Below, one piece after another: positions 36,556-46,254 of a DNA stretch of 64,000 nt (positions are counted from its first letter, which is position 1; every line of letters starts with the position of its first letter). Both the position numbers and the translations under genes were made by a program. Where the stretch lies: positions 544,000,630 through 544,064,629 of the forward strand of contig CM046882.1 of assembly GCA_025667525.1 (NCBI GenBank), read 5' to 3'. The stretch comes from Glebionis coronaria. Its lineage: Eukaryota > Streptophyta > Magnoliopsida > Asterales > Asteraceae. The notes beneath the pieces are model-generated. The model did not search any database, had not been told where the DNA came from, and was given only the letters and a program-made list of their open reading frames with translations.

Positions 36556-39276
36556 ATGGCGGAGGATGATGAAGAAAAAACGGCGTTCCACACAAGCCAG
36601 GGCGTATATTGCTATACGAAAATGCCGTTCGGATTAAAAAACGCAGGCGCTACGTATCAGCGGTTGGTGGATAAAGCTTTCGAATCACAAATAGGACGCA
36701 ACTTGGAAGTATATGTTGATGACTTGGTGATAAAAAGCCACACGGAGGAGGCACTTCTCCGGGATGTCCAGGAGACATTCGACACGCTGAGAAGGATTAA
36801 CATGAAGTTAAATCCAAAGAAATGTACGTTTGGTGCAACAAAAGGAATGTTCCTGGGATATTTGATTGACCCGAACGGCATCAGACCGTGTCCAGAGAAG
36901 ACGGACGCAGTGATACGGTTACCGTCCCCGCAGACACGGAAGGAGGTGCAGTCCCTGAATGGGAAGTTAGCCGGGCTGAATAGATTTCTATCTAAATCCG
37001 CAGAGAAGTCCTTACCACTATTTAAGACACTCAAGAAGTGTATTAGAAAGGGAGACTTCCGTTGGACGAAGGAAGCTGAGGAAGCCTTTGGCCAACTCAA
37101 GCAGCATCTCGCATCTCTCCCCATGTTGGTAGCTCCACGGCCAAAGGAGGAACTCGTTATGTATCTCTCAGCTACTCATGGCGCAATAATCGCGGTACTG
37201 ATGACGGATAGAGACACAATACAGACCCCGGTCTACTTTATCAGTAGAACATTACAAGGGGCGGAGCTGAATTATTCCCCCATGGAAAAATTGGTACTAG
37301 CACTAGTATTTGCCACAAAGCGGCTGCGCCGGTACTTTCAGGCGCACCCGATTGTTGTGATCACGGATCAGCCAATTAAGCAGGTTATATCTAGACCAGA
37401 CGTGGCAGGGAGACTAGAGAAGTGGAGCATCCTATTGGGAGGGCATAATATATCTTACAGACCAAGGACGGCTGTTAAAGGCCAGATCTTGGCAGATTTC
37501 CTGATCGAGAAGCCGGATGAGGAAGAACCAATCATTAAGCAAGAGGAGGTCCCAGCGGAACCTTGGGTGCTATTCACGGACGGATCCTCATGCACAGACG
37601 GGTCTGGGGCAGGCCTCATCCTCACAAACCCAGAAGGAATGGAATTCACGTACGCCCTCCGCTTAGAGTTCACGGCCACCAATAACGAAGCGGAATATGA
37701 AGCATTAATTGCGGGTTTAAAAATCGCCGCTAGAATGGGAGTCCGCAACCTTGAGGCCTACGTAGACTCACGGCTTGTCGCGAACCATATTCTAGGTGGG
37801 TATGTGGCTAAGGAGGACAACATGGTCAGGTATTTGGAAAAAGTCAAGACGTTAATCGCGACTTTCAGTAAGTTTTCCATCAAGCAGGTGCCGAGGGGCG
37901 AGAACAAGAAAGCGGACGCTCTCAGTAAGATCGCATCCACGAGCTTCGCCCACTTGTCTAAACAGGTTTTGGTGGAAATACTCAAGGAAAAGTCTATCAC
38001 GGAAGGGGAAGTGACTGCTATAGTTGAAGAGGAGGGACCTACGTGGATGACCCCAATCGTCAACTATTTGACTAATGAAACCCTTCCAGACGAGGAAAAA
38101 GCAGCAAGGCGCGTTAAAAGGAAGTCACAACATTTCGAACTCCGGGAAGGCATCCTTTACAAGCGCTCTTTCTTGCAGCCGTGGCTGCGGTGTGTTGGAC
38201 CACGCCAGGCGGCCTACGTGATCAGTGACATACACGAAGGGTTGTGCGGCATGCATGCAGGCCCACGATCCGTGGTAGCCCGAGCCTTACAAACAGGATA
38301 CTATTGGCCCACTATGCAAAGAGACGCGCGCGACATGATTCGCAGGTGCAATGATTGCCAAGTGCATAGGCCAGTACCGCGGCACCCGCAGCAGGAGCTT
38401 ACACCTATCACGTCCCCGTGGCCATTTTACAAGTGGGGAATTGACATTGCAGGACCATTTCCTGTAGCTGCGGGAGGGGTTAAATTCTTGATTGTTGCAA
38501 TGGACTACTTTACACGATGGATAGAAGCCAAGGCAGTAAAATCTATCACGGGTAAGCAGGTCAAGAAGTTTGTGTGGGAACACATCGTATGCCGTTTCGG
38601 TCTACCAGGAGAAATTATATCGGACAACGGCAAGCAGTTCACGGACAACCCATTTAAAGACTGGTGTGCATCATTGAACATCAAACGGCGCTTCGCATCT
38701 GTTAAACATCCACAAACGAACGGCCTTGTTGAACGAGCAAATAGGAGCTTGGGAAATGGAATCAAGGCGCGGCTGGATGAGCGACAGGGCAAATGGGTTG
38801 ATGAGTTGTCACACGTGCTATGGGCACATAGAACCATGATAAAAACAGCCAACGGAGATACTCCGTTTGCATTGGCTTACGGCACTGAAGCCGTCATACC
38901 AGCAGAAATAGGGATGCCTACCATCCGCACGGCGGAGGTTAATGCCGTCACAAACGATGAACAACTGCGAATCAACCTAGATCTGTTGGAAGAAAAAAGG
39001 GAAATAGCAGCCATCAATGAAGCTAAGTCCAAGGCTAAGATGAAGGCTTATTACGACGCCAAGGTCAAGGGTGTTTCTTTTCGACCGGGAGACTACGTCT
39101 ATCGTGCTAACGAAGCAAGTCGAGTGGAAAATACAGGAAAACTGGGCCCTAAATGGGAAGGACCGTATGAAGTCACTGAAACCTTGGGACGAGGCGCGTA
39201 CAAGTTACGCGATATGGATGGCCGCGACCTAGAGCGCACATGGAACATCGCCAATCTAAAAAGGTGCTATCTTTGA
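36556..39276 (+). CDS. pol: Gypsy pol: RT, RNase H, aRNH and integrase, 906 codons
   Basis: Same frame as gag after the stop at 36547. RT continues with KMPFGLKNAGATYQRLV and the YVDDL site at about 36712. A Ty3 RNase H/connection follows (YFISRTLQGAELNYSPMEK). A second RNase H of archaeal type has LFTDGSSCTDGSGAG, NNEAEYEALIAGL, AYVDSRLVANH and KKADALSK. Integrase has the HHCC domain (HEGLCGMHAG, CNDCQVH), WGIDIAGPFP, IISDNGKQF and NGLVERANRSL, and a GPF/Y-like end (GPKWEGPYEV). The products would copy RNA to DNA and integrate it. The methionine at 36562 is not a likely natural start; this is the C-terminal half of one polyprotein. Confidence 0.95.
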   Translation: MAEDDEEKTAFHTSQGVYCYTKMPFGLKNAGATYQRLVDKAFESQIGRNLEVYVDDLVIKSHTEEALLRDVQETFDTLRRINMKLNPKKCTFGATKGMFLGYLIDPNGIRPCPEKTDAVIRLPSPQTRKEVQSLNGKLAGLNRFLSKSAEKSLPLFKTLKKCIRKGDFRWTKEAEEAFGQLKQHLASLPMLVAPRPKEELVMYLSATHGAIIAVLMTDRDTIQTPVYFISRTLQGAELNYSPMEKLVLALVFATKRLRRYFQAHPIVVITDQPIKQVISRPDVAGRLEKWSILLGGHNISYRPRTAVKGQILADFLIEKPDEEEPIIKQEEVPAEPWVLFTDGSSCTDGSGAGLILTNPEGMEFTYALRLEFTATNNEAEYEALIAGLKIAARMGVRNLEAYVDSRLVANHILGGYVAKEDNMVRYLEKVKTLIATFSKFSIKQVPRGENKKADALSKIASTSFAHLSKQVLVEILKEKSITEGEVTAIVEEEGPTWMTPIVNYLTNETLPDEEKAARRVKRKSQHFELREGILYKRSFLQPWLRCVGPRQAAYVISDIHEGLCGMHAGPRSVVARALQTGYYWPTMQRDARDMIRRCNDCQVHRPVPRHPQQELTPITSPWPFYKWGIDIAGPFPVAAGGVKFLIVAMDYFTRWIEAKAVKSITGKQVKKFVWEHIVCRFGLPGEIISDNGKQFTDNPFKDWCASLNIKRRFASVKHPQTNGLVERANRSLGNGIKARLDERQGKWVDELSHVLWAHRTMIKTANGDTPFALAYGTEAVIPAEIGMPTIRTAEVNAVTNDEQLRINLDLLEEKREIAAINEAKSKAKMKAYYDAKVKGVSFRPGDYVYRANEASRVENTGKLGPKWEGPYEVTETLGRGAYKLRDMDGRDLERTWNIANLKRCYL

Positions 39277-40025
39277 AAGCTACGGCTCCCGCATGGATAC
39301 TTCGCTATAGGCGGTCTTAATAAAGAACCATGCGGGTTATCTGTCTTATTTGTTTTTCTTATATTTGTTTAAGTTTCCTTTATGGACTTTTTTAGGACTT
39401 GTCGTCATTATTCAAACGAAAATGTAAACGTTCTAATAAAATGCCGTGGTGCCTAGCTAGCTCCACGGCCTGTTTCGTGCAAATTATTTTCCTCTTTGTT
39501 AGATTCTTTGTTAGCCGTATGAATTTTACTTGTGTTATAATATGCCATGTTTCTTTCGTATGCATTCTTTTAAAATACCGTACATGTACCATACGCCTCC
39601 AGGTGGGGTAAGAGGATTAAGTGAACCTACTAATTCAACTTGCCGCGTAAGAGGGATGCAACCCCAGCCGCACGGATCACGTATCCTTACTAGACACCTT
39701 ACTCACAAGACGTTGGGGTGAGTTTCATATGCTATAGCCATACCGTGCTCCGCATAGTAAAGACGCACGTCGCACGTCTAGTAAATTATAGACTTGTACG
39801 TATTTTCTTTGTGAGTAAGACGTGGTATCATGCAGTATTGAACTACAATATTTCGAACACAAGCACAAATACACAGGTTTCCAGACAAATCAAAATTGCC
39901 GTGGTTACCCACGGACTTATATACAAAACATAAAAATTGTTAGCCGTGTACATACACGGACGAATCGAAACAATACATATTCATAGATTACAAAACAAGT
40001 GTTTGATTGTGGACAAAGGAGCATC
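39277..40025. other. Gypsy spacer between pol and antisense gene
   Basis: About 750 bases lie between the convergent 3' ends of pol (plus strand) and the antisense gene (minus strand). Several short frames exist but none has a recognisable motif. The repeated phrase CCGTAT/ACGTGTACATACACGG near 39940 may be part of a terminator or 3' end, but nothing firm is seen. Confidence 0.5.
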
Positions 40026-42877
40026 CTAAATTGAGGGGAGAAACCTACCCATCTCTGCTTGTTCTTCCACCAGACGCGGCAACCATTCATCACGCTCTCC
40101 CCGCTTCTGGGCTTGGGCCGCGGTTCTTTCCAACACCACATCTAGGGGTTCCTCGTCAAGTACGACCCTGGTTACGTCCTCATATACAGGAAGGGTTAGA
40201 GGAAAGGAAGCAGTGGAAGGCGTGCTAGGACTGAGCTTCTCCATGATTTCAGTGTTTGGGGCATCTTTGGTGGCCTCTAGCTCATCCAGGAATGGGTAAT
40301 GCAGATCTTGCATCGCGGCCATGGAGACAGTCATCTTGCTGGCGGCTTCGGGCTTAAAGAAGGTATGACGGGCGATATCCCCACCTTTAGTGATCAGTTC
40401 AGCAGCTTCAACCATTCCTTCGTGCCGTCCATGGTCGATACCATCAGATACAAGGTTGGAAAATTGTTGTACAAAAGATGGGGCCTCTAGCACCTTCATC
40501 ACGGCCAGGCGTGCTCCATGCCCAACCATCCACCTACGACCCGCAATGGCTGTTAGCAGTTGGGGGCACAGTACATTGTCACGCTCAGCGGTTAGGGCAT
40601 CAATCACCAATTCTTTTTGGGCAACTGCCTCTTTCAGCTCTTGGGTGATGGCCCTCTCCTCAGCAAGGTCTGTCTGCATTTTTTCCATGTTTTGGACGGC
40701 CAAATGCGCGTCCTCTAGCTTCTGGTTCAGAACATCTACTTGGCTAGCGTAAGAATGGGCAGAAGCTTCGGCCGTGGTTACCTATAGTAAAAGACGTGTT
40801 AGTACATTCATTGTTTGGTATATATGGGTGGTGCGGCACGGATATGTACCTTGGTGTTTGCAGCATCTAGTTGTGACTCAAGGAGGGCTACTTGCTGATC
40901 GTGTTCACTCGCACGGGCCGATTGTGTCTTGATGGTTGCCTCAGCATTCGCTAGTTTGGATTGGAGGTCAGCAATCATGGCTTCATTATCTTCAATCATT
41001 TTTTCTCTCCGTCCAACTTTCCTCTTGAGAGAGTCCACATGCCCAAGCGCAGCTTCAAACCTGACCCTCATCGAGGTTCCCATCGCCATCTGATGTACTA
41101 GCGTCCCATTATACTCATCTGCCAAATCCGCATGACTGAGCGAGTTTACCTCTTGCACCAAGCTTGGTGGTATGCAGTTATTGAGGTACTCCCGGCACTC
41201 GTCGGCACTCCTCAATCGCGACGCCGTGGTAATAGTCCAAATAGGGTTGAAAGGTTGAGGAGCGCCGGATGAAGGGAAGTCTTGGGACACCAGGGGTGAA
41301 CCATCTTCAAAAACAGGTCCGGACTTTGTGGGGGCCGCGGGGTCTTCTTCGACAGCTTTTCCTTTCTCCTTATCCACTTGGGTGTCAGAAGGAGGCGCGG
41401 CACCAGCTTGGTTGTCCCTGCGACATGAGTATTACGAAATATCTTAAGTATGGCTAAAAAAAAAAGAAAAGAGGAAGCGGAATTTCTTGCATATTGAGAT
41501 GGTTCTTACATATTGCTTCTTACTCCTTCGGAGGCGGTTGGGGCAATTTGTGTGACGGGATCGACATGAGCGGCCCGGTTAGCCTCGGAACCCTGCGTGG
41601 CACTCCCAACAGATTGATACATGGGGTGATCCTCTCGAAGCCTCTTGGCGGGAGCATTGTGCTCACCAATCTCCACCGATGCAGTCCCTCTCGCACGGTT
41701 TCCTCTTTTTCGGGTGCGCCTGGTGAGGGGCTGCGTTGTGAGTTCAGCAACTTCCTCTTCGGCTTCCTCCTCTTCGTCCAAGTTGACATGTTGTTGCACT
41801 TCATCATCATCATCATCGCCCATCAGTCGGCGGATGCTGGAGTCGGTTTGTTCAATGTTGTCTCCCTGTTGTTCTCTATGAAGTGAGGAGGGCCCGGCAC
41901 CTCCTTGGTTCATCTGGTTGTTACCATCATCATGGTCTCCATGTTCTTCGTCAGAATGGGGATCAGGCACGGCTTCCAAGGCGACCGTCACTGGTCGGGT
42001 GTGCTCGAGGAGGGGTTGTTCATTTTCACGAAGAGGACGGAGACCTTCCGGCACAAGCCTTGGATCGCCCTGGCGCAACAGTCCAAAAAAGTTCATCTCT
42101 GTCCAGCGCAAAACAATAGATGTTAGTTATTATACAAACACATGTATACATTCTTATTGACGTACGGATGATTAGCCTACCTTCGCCCTGCCTTCTCCAA
42201 AAAACAGGATACCTATTGGAGGGACCAAAGTAATTGCGGCTAATTCCTAGCAAGCATAAGAATGATTCGGGTAGGTTTCTGTGGAACCCAATCCTATTTA
42301 GGTCTAACTCTTGAGAGTGAAGGGGATTGTATGTACTGGTGTGCGGCTTGGGGTCGTGCGGGAGTCTGGTCCTAATGACGTAATCACCCGGCCATACCAC
42401 CGCGTCAATGAAAAAGTAATGATCATACCAATTTTTCAGTGAATCCATTGGTTTGTTGTGTGATTGTGGGCTGTTGGAGGCTCGTTTTTTGAAAGATACC
42501 CAACCGTTTACTAAGTTGGGGGTGTAAAACAACCTAAATAACTCTACGGTTGGGGGGATTCTCCTAGCACGGCAAAGAATCTCGAATTGGCTAATTTTAC
42601 AGGCGCCTATGCAGTGGAGTTGACTAATGTGTACATTGTAATATCCTAACAAATCTACGAGAAAGTGGGTGAAAGGGATGCGGTAATTAGCCGCGTCAAA
42701 CAGGCGAGTATAGAGGCCTATCTTACCCGCTGGAGCCTCAGTTATGAGGTCTCCGACGCCAGGAAGTGAGGGGTGTAGGTTGGAAGGGATGAAGTAATTT
42801 GTACAAAAATGGTTTAACTGGTCTTGGGTCATGACATTCAGCACGGATCCGATGGTAGGGCTGTTTCTATTAGCCAT
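40026..42877 (-). CDS. Antisense gene of the Tat element, 4 exons, 869 residues (putative gypsy-type transposase domain)
   Basis: On the minus strand, exons 42877-42181, 42098-41510, 41417-40850 and 40781-40026 have GT-AG junctions. Phases (1, 2, 0) fit, and the joined length is 2610 bases, that is 869 residues and a stop without any break. The N-terminal part (FIPSNLHPSLPGVGDLITEA, GLYTRLFDAANYRIPFTHFL, ISQFEILCRARRIPPTVELF, WVSFKKRASN, FLCLLGISRNYF) matches what I know as the 'putative transposase, gypsy type' domain (PF04195) of plant antisense ORFs. Exon 2 is acidic then basic (nuclear-signal-like RRTRKRGNRARG), and exons 3-4 are largely coiled coil. The role is unknown. The predicted splicing was derived by eye from consensus sites and frame. 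Confidence 0.82.
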
Positions 42878-43018
42878 TACTAAAAAAGAGTGTAAGGACG
42901 TGGTATTCTAACCTGCGTGTGAAGGGATCCGTGCGTACTTGGTTCAAGATGAGAGGAAAGCTTTAATGGCAGAAATGGGGGTTATGAACTGTGTGTTTCA
43001 CACAGCCGTAGAGGTGGC

Positions 43019-43027
43019 TTATTTATA
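43019..43027 (-). promoter_or_regulatory. Candidate TATA box for the antisense gene
   Basis: On the minus strand the sequence is TATAAATAA, about 142 bases upstream of the ATG at 42877 and inside the element, outside the LTR. The distance fits a short untranslated leader. Confidence 0.55.
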
Positions 43028-43385
43028 GGGTTACCTTGAGGGTCACAGCCTGTTGGATATGTGACACGTGTTGGCCACTATTCTTAATCGTGTGGCTAGG
43101 GGGCAAGTGGCAAGTGAAACGTCAGATGGGACCCACGGGTCATATCTGACCCACACGTTTGCACTGCTCAATGTTCTGACTGTCTGCACTTTTGTCAGTC
43201 AAACAAGTCAGATGAACAGTTGTTCATGTCGGGTTATGCGGCTCTAACGTAAGACTTGACATTTAATGATATATTTAATTTGTCTCGGCTATTATGTATC
43301 GAGCATCTTTGTCCTTTGCTATGATTTCCTTGGTACGTCCGGGAGCATCTTTGTAGTCTAGAGGTTCCACCTGCGGTTGTAACAA
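43028..43385. other. Gypsy region upstream of the antisense gene
   Basis: Non-coding. It holds ACGT-containing words (GACACGTG near 43062, GTGGGACCCACGGG-like near 43128-43140, CCACACGTTT near 43152) that could act as upstream elements of the antisense promoter. Nothing else is recognised. Confidence 0.35.
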
Positions 43386-43401
43386 CTAGACTGGGGGGAC
43401 A
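43386..43401 (+). other. Polypurine tract of the gypsy element
   Basis: CTAGACTGGGGGGACA abuts the 3' LTR at 43402, the position for plus-strand priming. Confidence 0.75.
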
Positions 43402-43974
43402 TGATGACGTATAGTCCCCAGCCGGGTCATGAACCCGGCCCAAGGGTACTACCCGTATCCGGCCCATCACATATGGGTGGGATAAATGTCAGTCAGGCTT
43501 ATGGGCTTGAATGAACAGTGACCGCACACACGTGTGCGGCCCACGGCCCGGTACGGCCGACATAGGGTTAGACAGAATAATATTCTGTCTAGGAATATCT
43601 TTACCCCAATAAGAGAGGATATTCACTACCAGAATTAGAAGATAACAATCATTCTAATTCTGGTGCTTATCTCTTCCTTGGGGCCGAAGGATCAGTGAAA
43701 GCCCACTAGGGTTTCACTGCCTATAAAAGGAACCCCCAAGGGTTCCACAAAGGTAACACAATTCTCTCTAAACTCACATATAACCCTAAATCGATTACTT
43801 ACTCTCACGCCGGAGTCTAATCGTGGGAAACCTTCCCACGGTAAGCTTAACGCGTGCTGTTTAGTGTGCAGGATCCCAACCAGAAGATTCACTTGGTGCA
43901 GGAGCCAGTACCCAGCCAACCCGAATTAAGCCTAATTCGGGTCTAGCAAGGATCAACCAACTTTTGCATCAACA
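43402..43974 (+). repeat. 3' LTR of the gypsy element
   Basis: It matches 32969-33549 almost perfectly. Differences seen are the loss of one 9-base GGCCGACAC unit, CAGTG for CATG near 43516, and one C for T (GTGCAGG against GTGTAGG). ATCTT follows at 43975-43979. Confidence 0.95.
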
Positions 43975-43979
43975 ATCTT

Positions 43980-44168
43980 CGGGTATTCATATGTATTGAA
44001 GGGTTCAATTTTTAGTGACACTCTGATTTTCGAATTTCTAGAATGCGTAATATACTAAGTGAAAATTCAATCATCGTGACATTTTCATTATGCATGAGTT
44101 TGGTTCTTTTTTGTATTTTAGTAAAGGATTACACTAAAATGAGGAGGAATGTTGGTAATTTTAGTATT
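43980..44168 (+). mobile_element. Old Copia element: 3' untranslated end and start of its 3' LTR
   Basis: Sequence interrupted at 32968 continues here and reaches a purine-rich GAGGAGGAA tract, followed at 44150 by TGTTGGTAATTTTAG, which has the form of an LTR start. Only about 19 bases of the LTR are present before the mitochondrial insertion. The remainder appears to resume at 44937. Confidence 0.6.
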
Positions 44169-44325
44169 GAACTGCAGTGATCTTGAATAGGGATCCTACA
44201 GCGATAGATAGAATCCCCATAAAAATACCACTAGATCGAGCACCAGTGATTTGTATCTGGTCAAAATCTTGGCTAATTGATCAAAGTGGGTAGCTCCAGT
44301 AGACCCATAGATCATGGAACAAATA
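44169..44325 (-). pseudogene. nad2: nad2 exon fragment (mitochondrial NADH dehydrogenase subunit 2)
   Basis: The minus-strand frame reads CSMIYGSTGATHFDQLAKIL, and after a one-base loss GARSSGIFMGILS and LFKITAV, the conserved transmembrane part of respiratory complex I subunit 2. It breaks off at about 44169 at the junction with Copia LTR sequence. The frameshift and truncation show it is not functional. The exon start near 44325 is approximate. Confidence 0.85.
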
Positions 44326-44375
44326 GGGTGGGTAGGCCCAACCACCACACTACACGTATAGACGCGAACCCCCTC

Positions 44376-44410
44376 GTTACCGTACGTGCGACTCTCACCG
44401 CATACGGCTC
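44376..44410 (-). other. Group II intron domain V (3' half of trans-spliced nad2 intron)
   Basis: The minus strand reads GAGCCGTATGCGGTGAGAG, then TCGCACGTACGGTAAC, close to the group II domain V consensus with its paired GAGCCGTATG and CGTACGGT arms. It lies about 50 bases upstream of the nad2 coding sequence, as the 3' end of a group II intron should. Confidence 0.8.
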
Positions 44411-44831
44411 GCACAAAGACTCCTAAATTCATCCCAAGCCTTTTCTTCCACCTCTCCTCTCCTCGATCAAACTTGCGTTCCCCAGACGCTATGAAATGGG
44501 GGTCTTTCCTTCGCCTATCGTATGTATCGGCTTGGCTTCATTCCGAACCAAGGAGGCATTTTGGCGGGCGCGTGGGTGTAGGAAGGCCGACGACTATATA
44601 AGTTAAAAGACTACGAATACAAGCCAAGCCGGAAGCTACTCGCTTCTATTCTCGTTGGGATTGGATATGAATATGGATGGGGAATCTATAGATCGTAGTA
44701 GTTCGCCAACCTCTCTAACTAACATACGATACAATTGAACTTCACGGAACGGCAAAAGGAGCTTCGCTCGGTTGGCCTTCCTACGCTGACGAATGCATCT
44801 TTTCTCTTCTCTGAAGTCTACAACAAACAAG

Positions 44832-44914
44832 TGGTAGAGGCAGGATTCGAACCTACGTAGAAAAACTTCAACAGATTTACAGTCTGCCGCTTTTGACCAC
44901 TCGGCCACTCTCCC
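44832..44914 (-). tRNA. trnY: tRNA-Tyr (GUA), mitochondrial type, inserted in nuclear DNA
   Basis: The minus strand folds as a class II tRNA: acceptor GGGAGAG, D arm with GCCGAGTGG, anticodon arm CAGACTGTAAATCTG with anticodon GTA, a long variable arm, and T arm with GGTTCGAATCC. The 3' acceptor strand reads CTCTACC, so one acceptor pair is mismatched compared with CTCTCCC expected from the 5' strand. It is part of the mitochondrial insertion and probably not expressed. Confidence 0.9.
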
Positions 44915-44936
44915 CTTCCCCGGCCGAGGCCCCCAC

Positions 44937-45480
44937 GTATTTTATGTTATTGTGTTTTACTTAGAGACCAATGGCCTTAGACAAGTTTAGCTAAACATGG
45001 GTTAGGATGTGCGGAGTGCACGCTCGTCAAGTTAGCTTGATATCGCCACGGCCAAGATGCGGGGGTCGCGCCCCTTGCAGGATCAAGGGGAAGAGCCCCT
45101 TGCTGGGGTCAGCGGGCAGGGGTCGAGGGTGCAGCGACCCAAAACCTAAATGATTTTTACTAAACGGTATGAACGTTCCTGCCAGAAAAAACCCAACAAA
45201 CGTGTCTATTCTCAACCAATATGACGGTTGGCACTTAACTGTAAAATGGTTACAATATCTGGTTATTTCAACCAGTTTGGTCTCTTCCACAAAACAGAAC
45301 ATTGATAAACATTCTAAAGTTTCCTCTTTGATTTCTCGTGCCTTAGATCTCAATTGCAATCTTTCTTATCCGATTGAATATTTCGTAAACCCGAGGCATA
45401 TAGGGTCGAAATACTTTGATCTGAAAGTGATTACAAGATTCAAATTGATATCCAGATTATAACCATTTACACGTAAATTT
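44937..45480 (+). mobile_element. Old Copia element: remainder of 3' LTR
   Basis: After the mitochondrial insert the sequence reads TTATGTTATTGTGTTTTAC, then ACCAATGGCCTTAGACAAG, GCGGAGTGCACGCTCGTC, GATATCGCCACGGCCAAGATGCGGGGG, and repeated GGGG-rich phrases (AAGGGGAAGAGCCCCTTGC). These are phrases I associate with Asteraceae Copia LTRs. The right LTR boundary is not certain; no coding sequence is seen. Confidence 0.5.
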
Positions 45481-46254
45481 TCCTAAAGAACATAATTTTT
45501 TCTATTTCTTTCACTCTATCTTGTTAACGTGCTCTATAGAGTAAAACGACCTAATAAAGACTTGTTTAAGCAACAAGTTGATGCTACATATTGCTAATAA
45601 CCTATTGAAAATCGACTGTATGATTAGAAATAGGTTGATAACAACTTAAAAATTGTTTCTACTATTGGAATGATCAATTATAGTTTCATAGATCAATAAT
45701 TAGACGAAAACTCTAACACTCGAGGGCCGAAACAATGATAAATAATGAGTGGGTGCACAAAATTTTTTAGTTATAATATTATAAACGTATTTTTATGACC
45801 GGGTGCATTTAATATATATTTAGAAAAAATCGATGTTTAAAAAAAATTAACATTGAAACGAAAAATTTATGGCGTTCCCGAGCACCCGCTAGAACCCTTT
45901 ATTCCGTCCATGCTTGGTGAAAACATTTTTAAAAAATGTATCATTTTACAATATTAAACTTCAACTATATTTTATCATCTAGTTGTCGCTAACTAACTGA
46001 TAAACTAAAGACCTTATGGATGGGTATTATAAAACTAAACCACTAGTTTTTATTCGAAATTGATAGAGACTGTTTTTAGTAAATAAAATAACTCACATTT
46101 TTTAAAAAGAAAACTTAACTCGAACGAATCTAAAATTTTGTCCAATCAATAGAGATGATGCAAACTACTATGTAATGGAGTAGTTAATGTCAAATTAATT
46201 TATATTACATATAAAAAAGATTGATATCTCTTATTTATTAAATGTTTAAGTAAG
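45481..46254. other. AT-rich spacer, no gene seen
   Basis: Neither strand has a frame or motif I can assign. A pair of phrases, GGGTGCACAAAATTTTTTAG and GGGTGCATTTAATATATATT near 45752-45820, suggests an old repeat. Confidence 0.4.

Larger units (their letters stand above)
32969..43974 (+). mobile_element. Tat-lineage Ty3/gypsy retrotransposon, 11.0 kb
   Basis: LTRs of 581 and 573 bases begin TGATGACGTATAG and end GCATCAACA. The target duplication ATCTT is at 32964-32968 and 43975-43979. Order is LTR, primer site, gag-pol (with a second, aRNH-type RNase H before integrase), a long antisense gene, polypurine tract, LTR. The second RNase H and the antisense gene mark the Tat (Retand/Grande-like) group. 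The LTRs differ only by a 9-base deletion, a 1-base indel and about one substitution, so the insertion is very young. Confidence 0.95.
44169..44936 (-). other. Mitochondrial DNA insertion (NUMT): trnY, group II intron end, nad2 exon
   Basis: Read on the minus strand, the segment has tRNA-Tyr (44914-44832), then intron sequence with a group II domain V (44410-44376), then nad2 coding sequence. This is the order known in plant mitochondria, where trnY lies upstream of the trans-spliced third exon of nad2. The insert is flanked by GTATT at 44164-44168 and 44937-44941. Sequence on either side looks like the same Copia LTR, so the fragment was inserted into it. Confidence 0.82.

Noticed and set aside
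41494..42160. Plus-strand ORFs opposite exon 2 of the antisense gypsy gene
   Set aside because: The minus-strand frame joins to a full-length protein with good splice sites, whereas these have no known motif.
44196..44908. Reading frames 44196-44432 and 44636-44908 as nuclear genes
   Set aside because: They run through mitochondrial nad2, intron and tRNA sequence; the apparent proteins are partly or wholly non-coding DNA.
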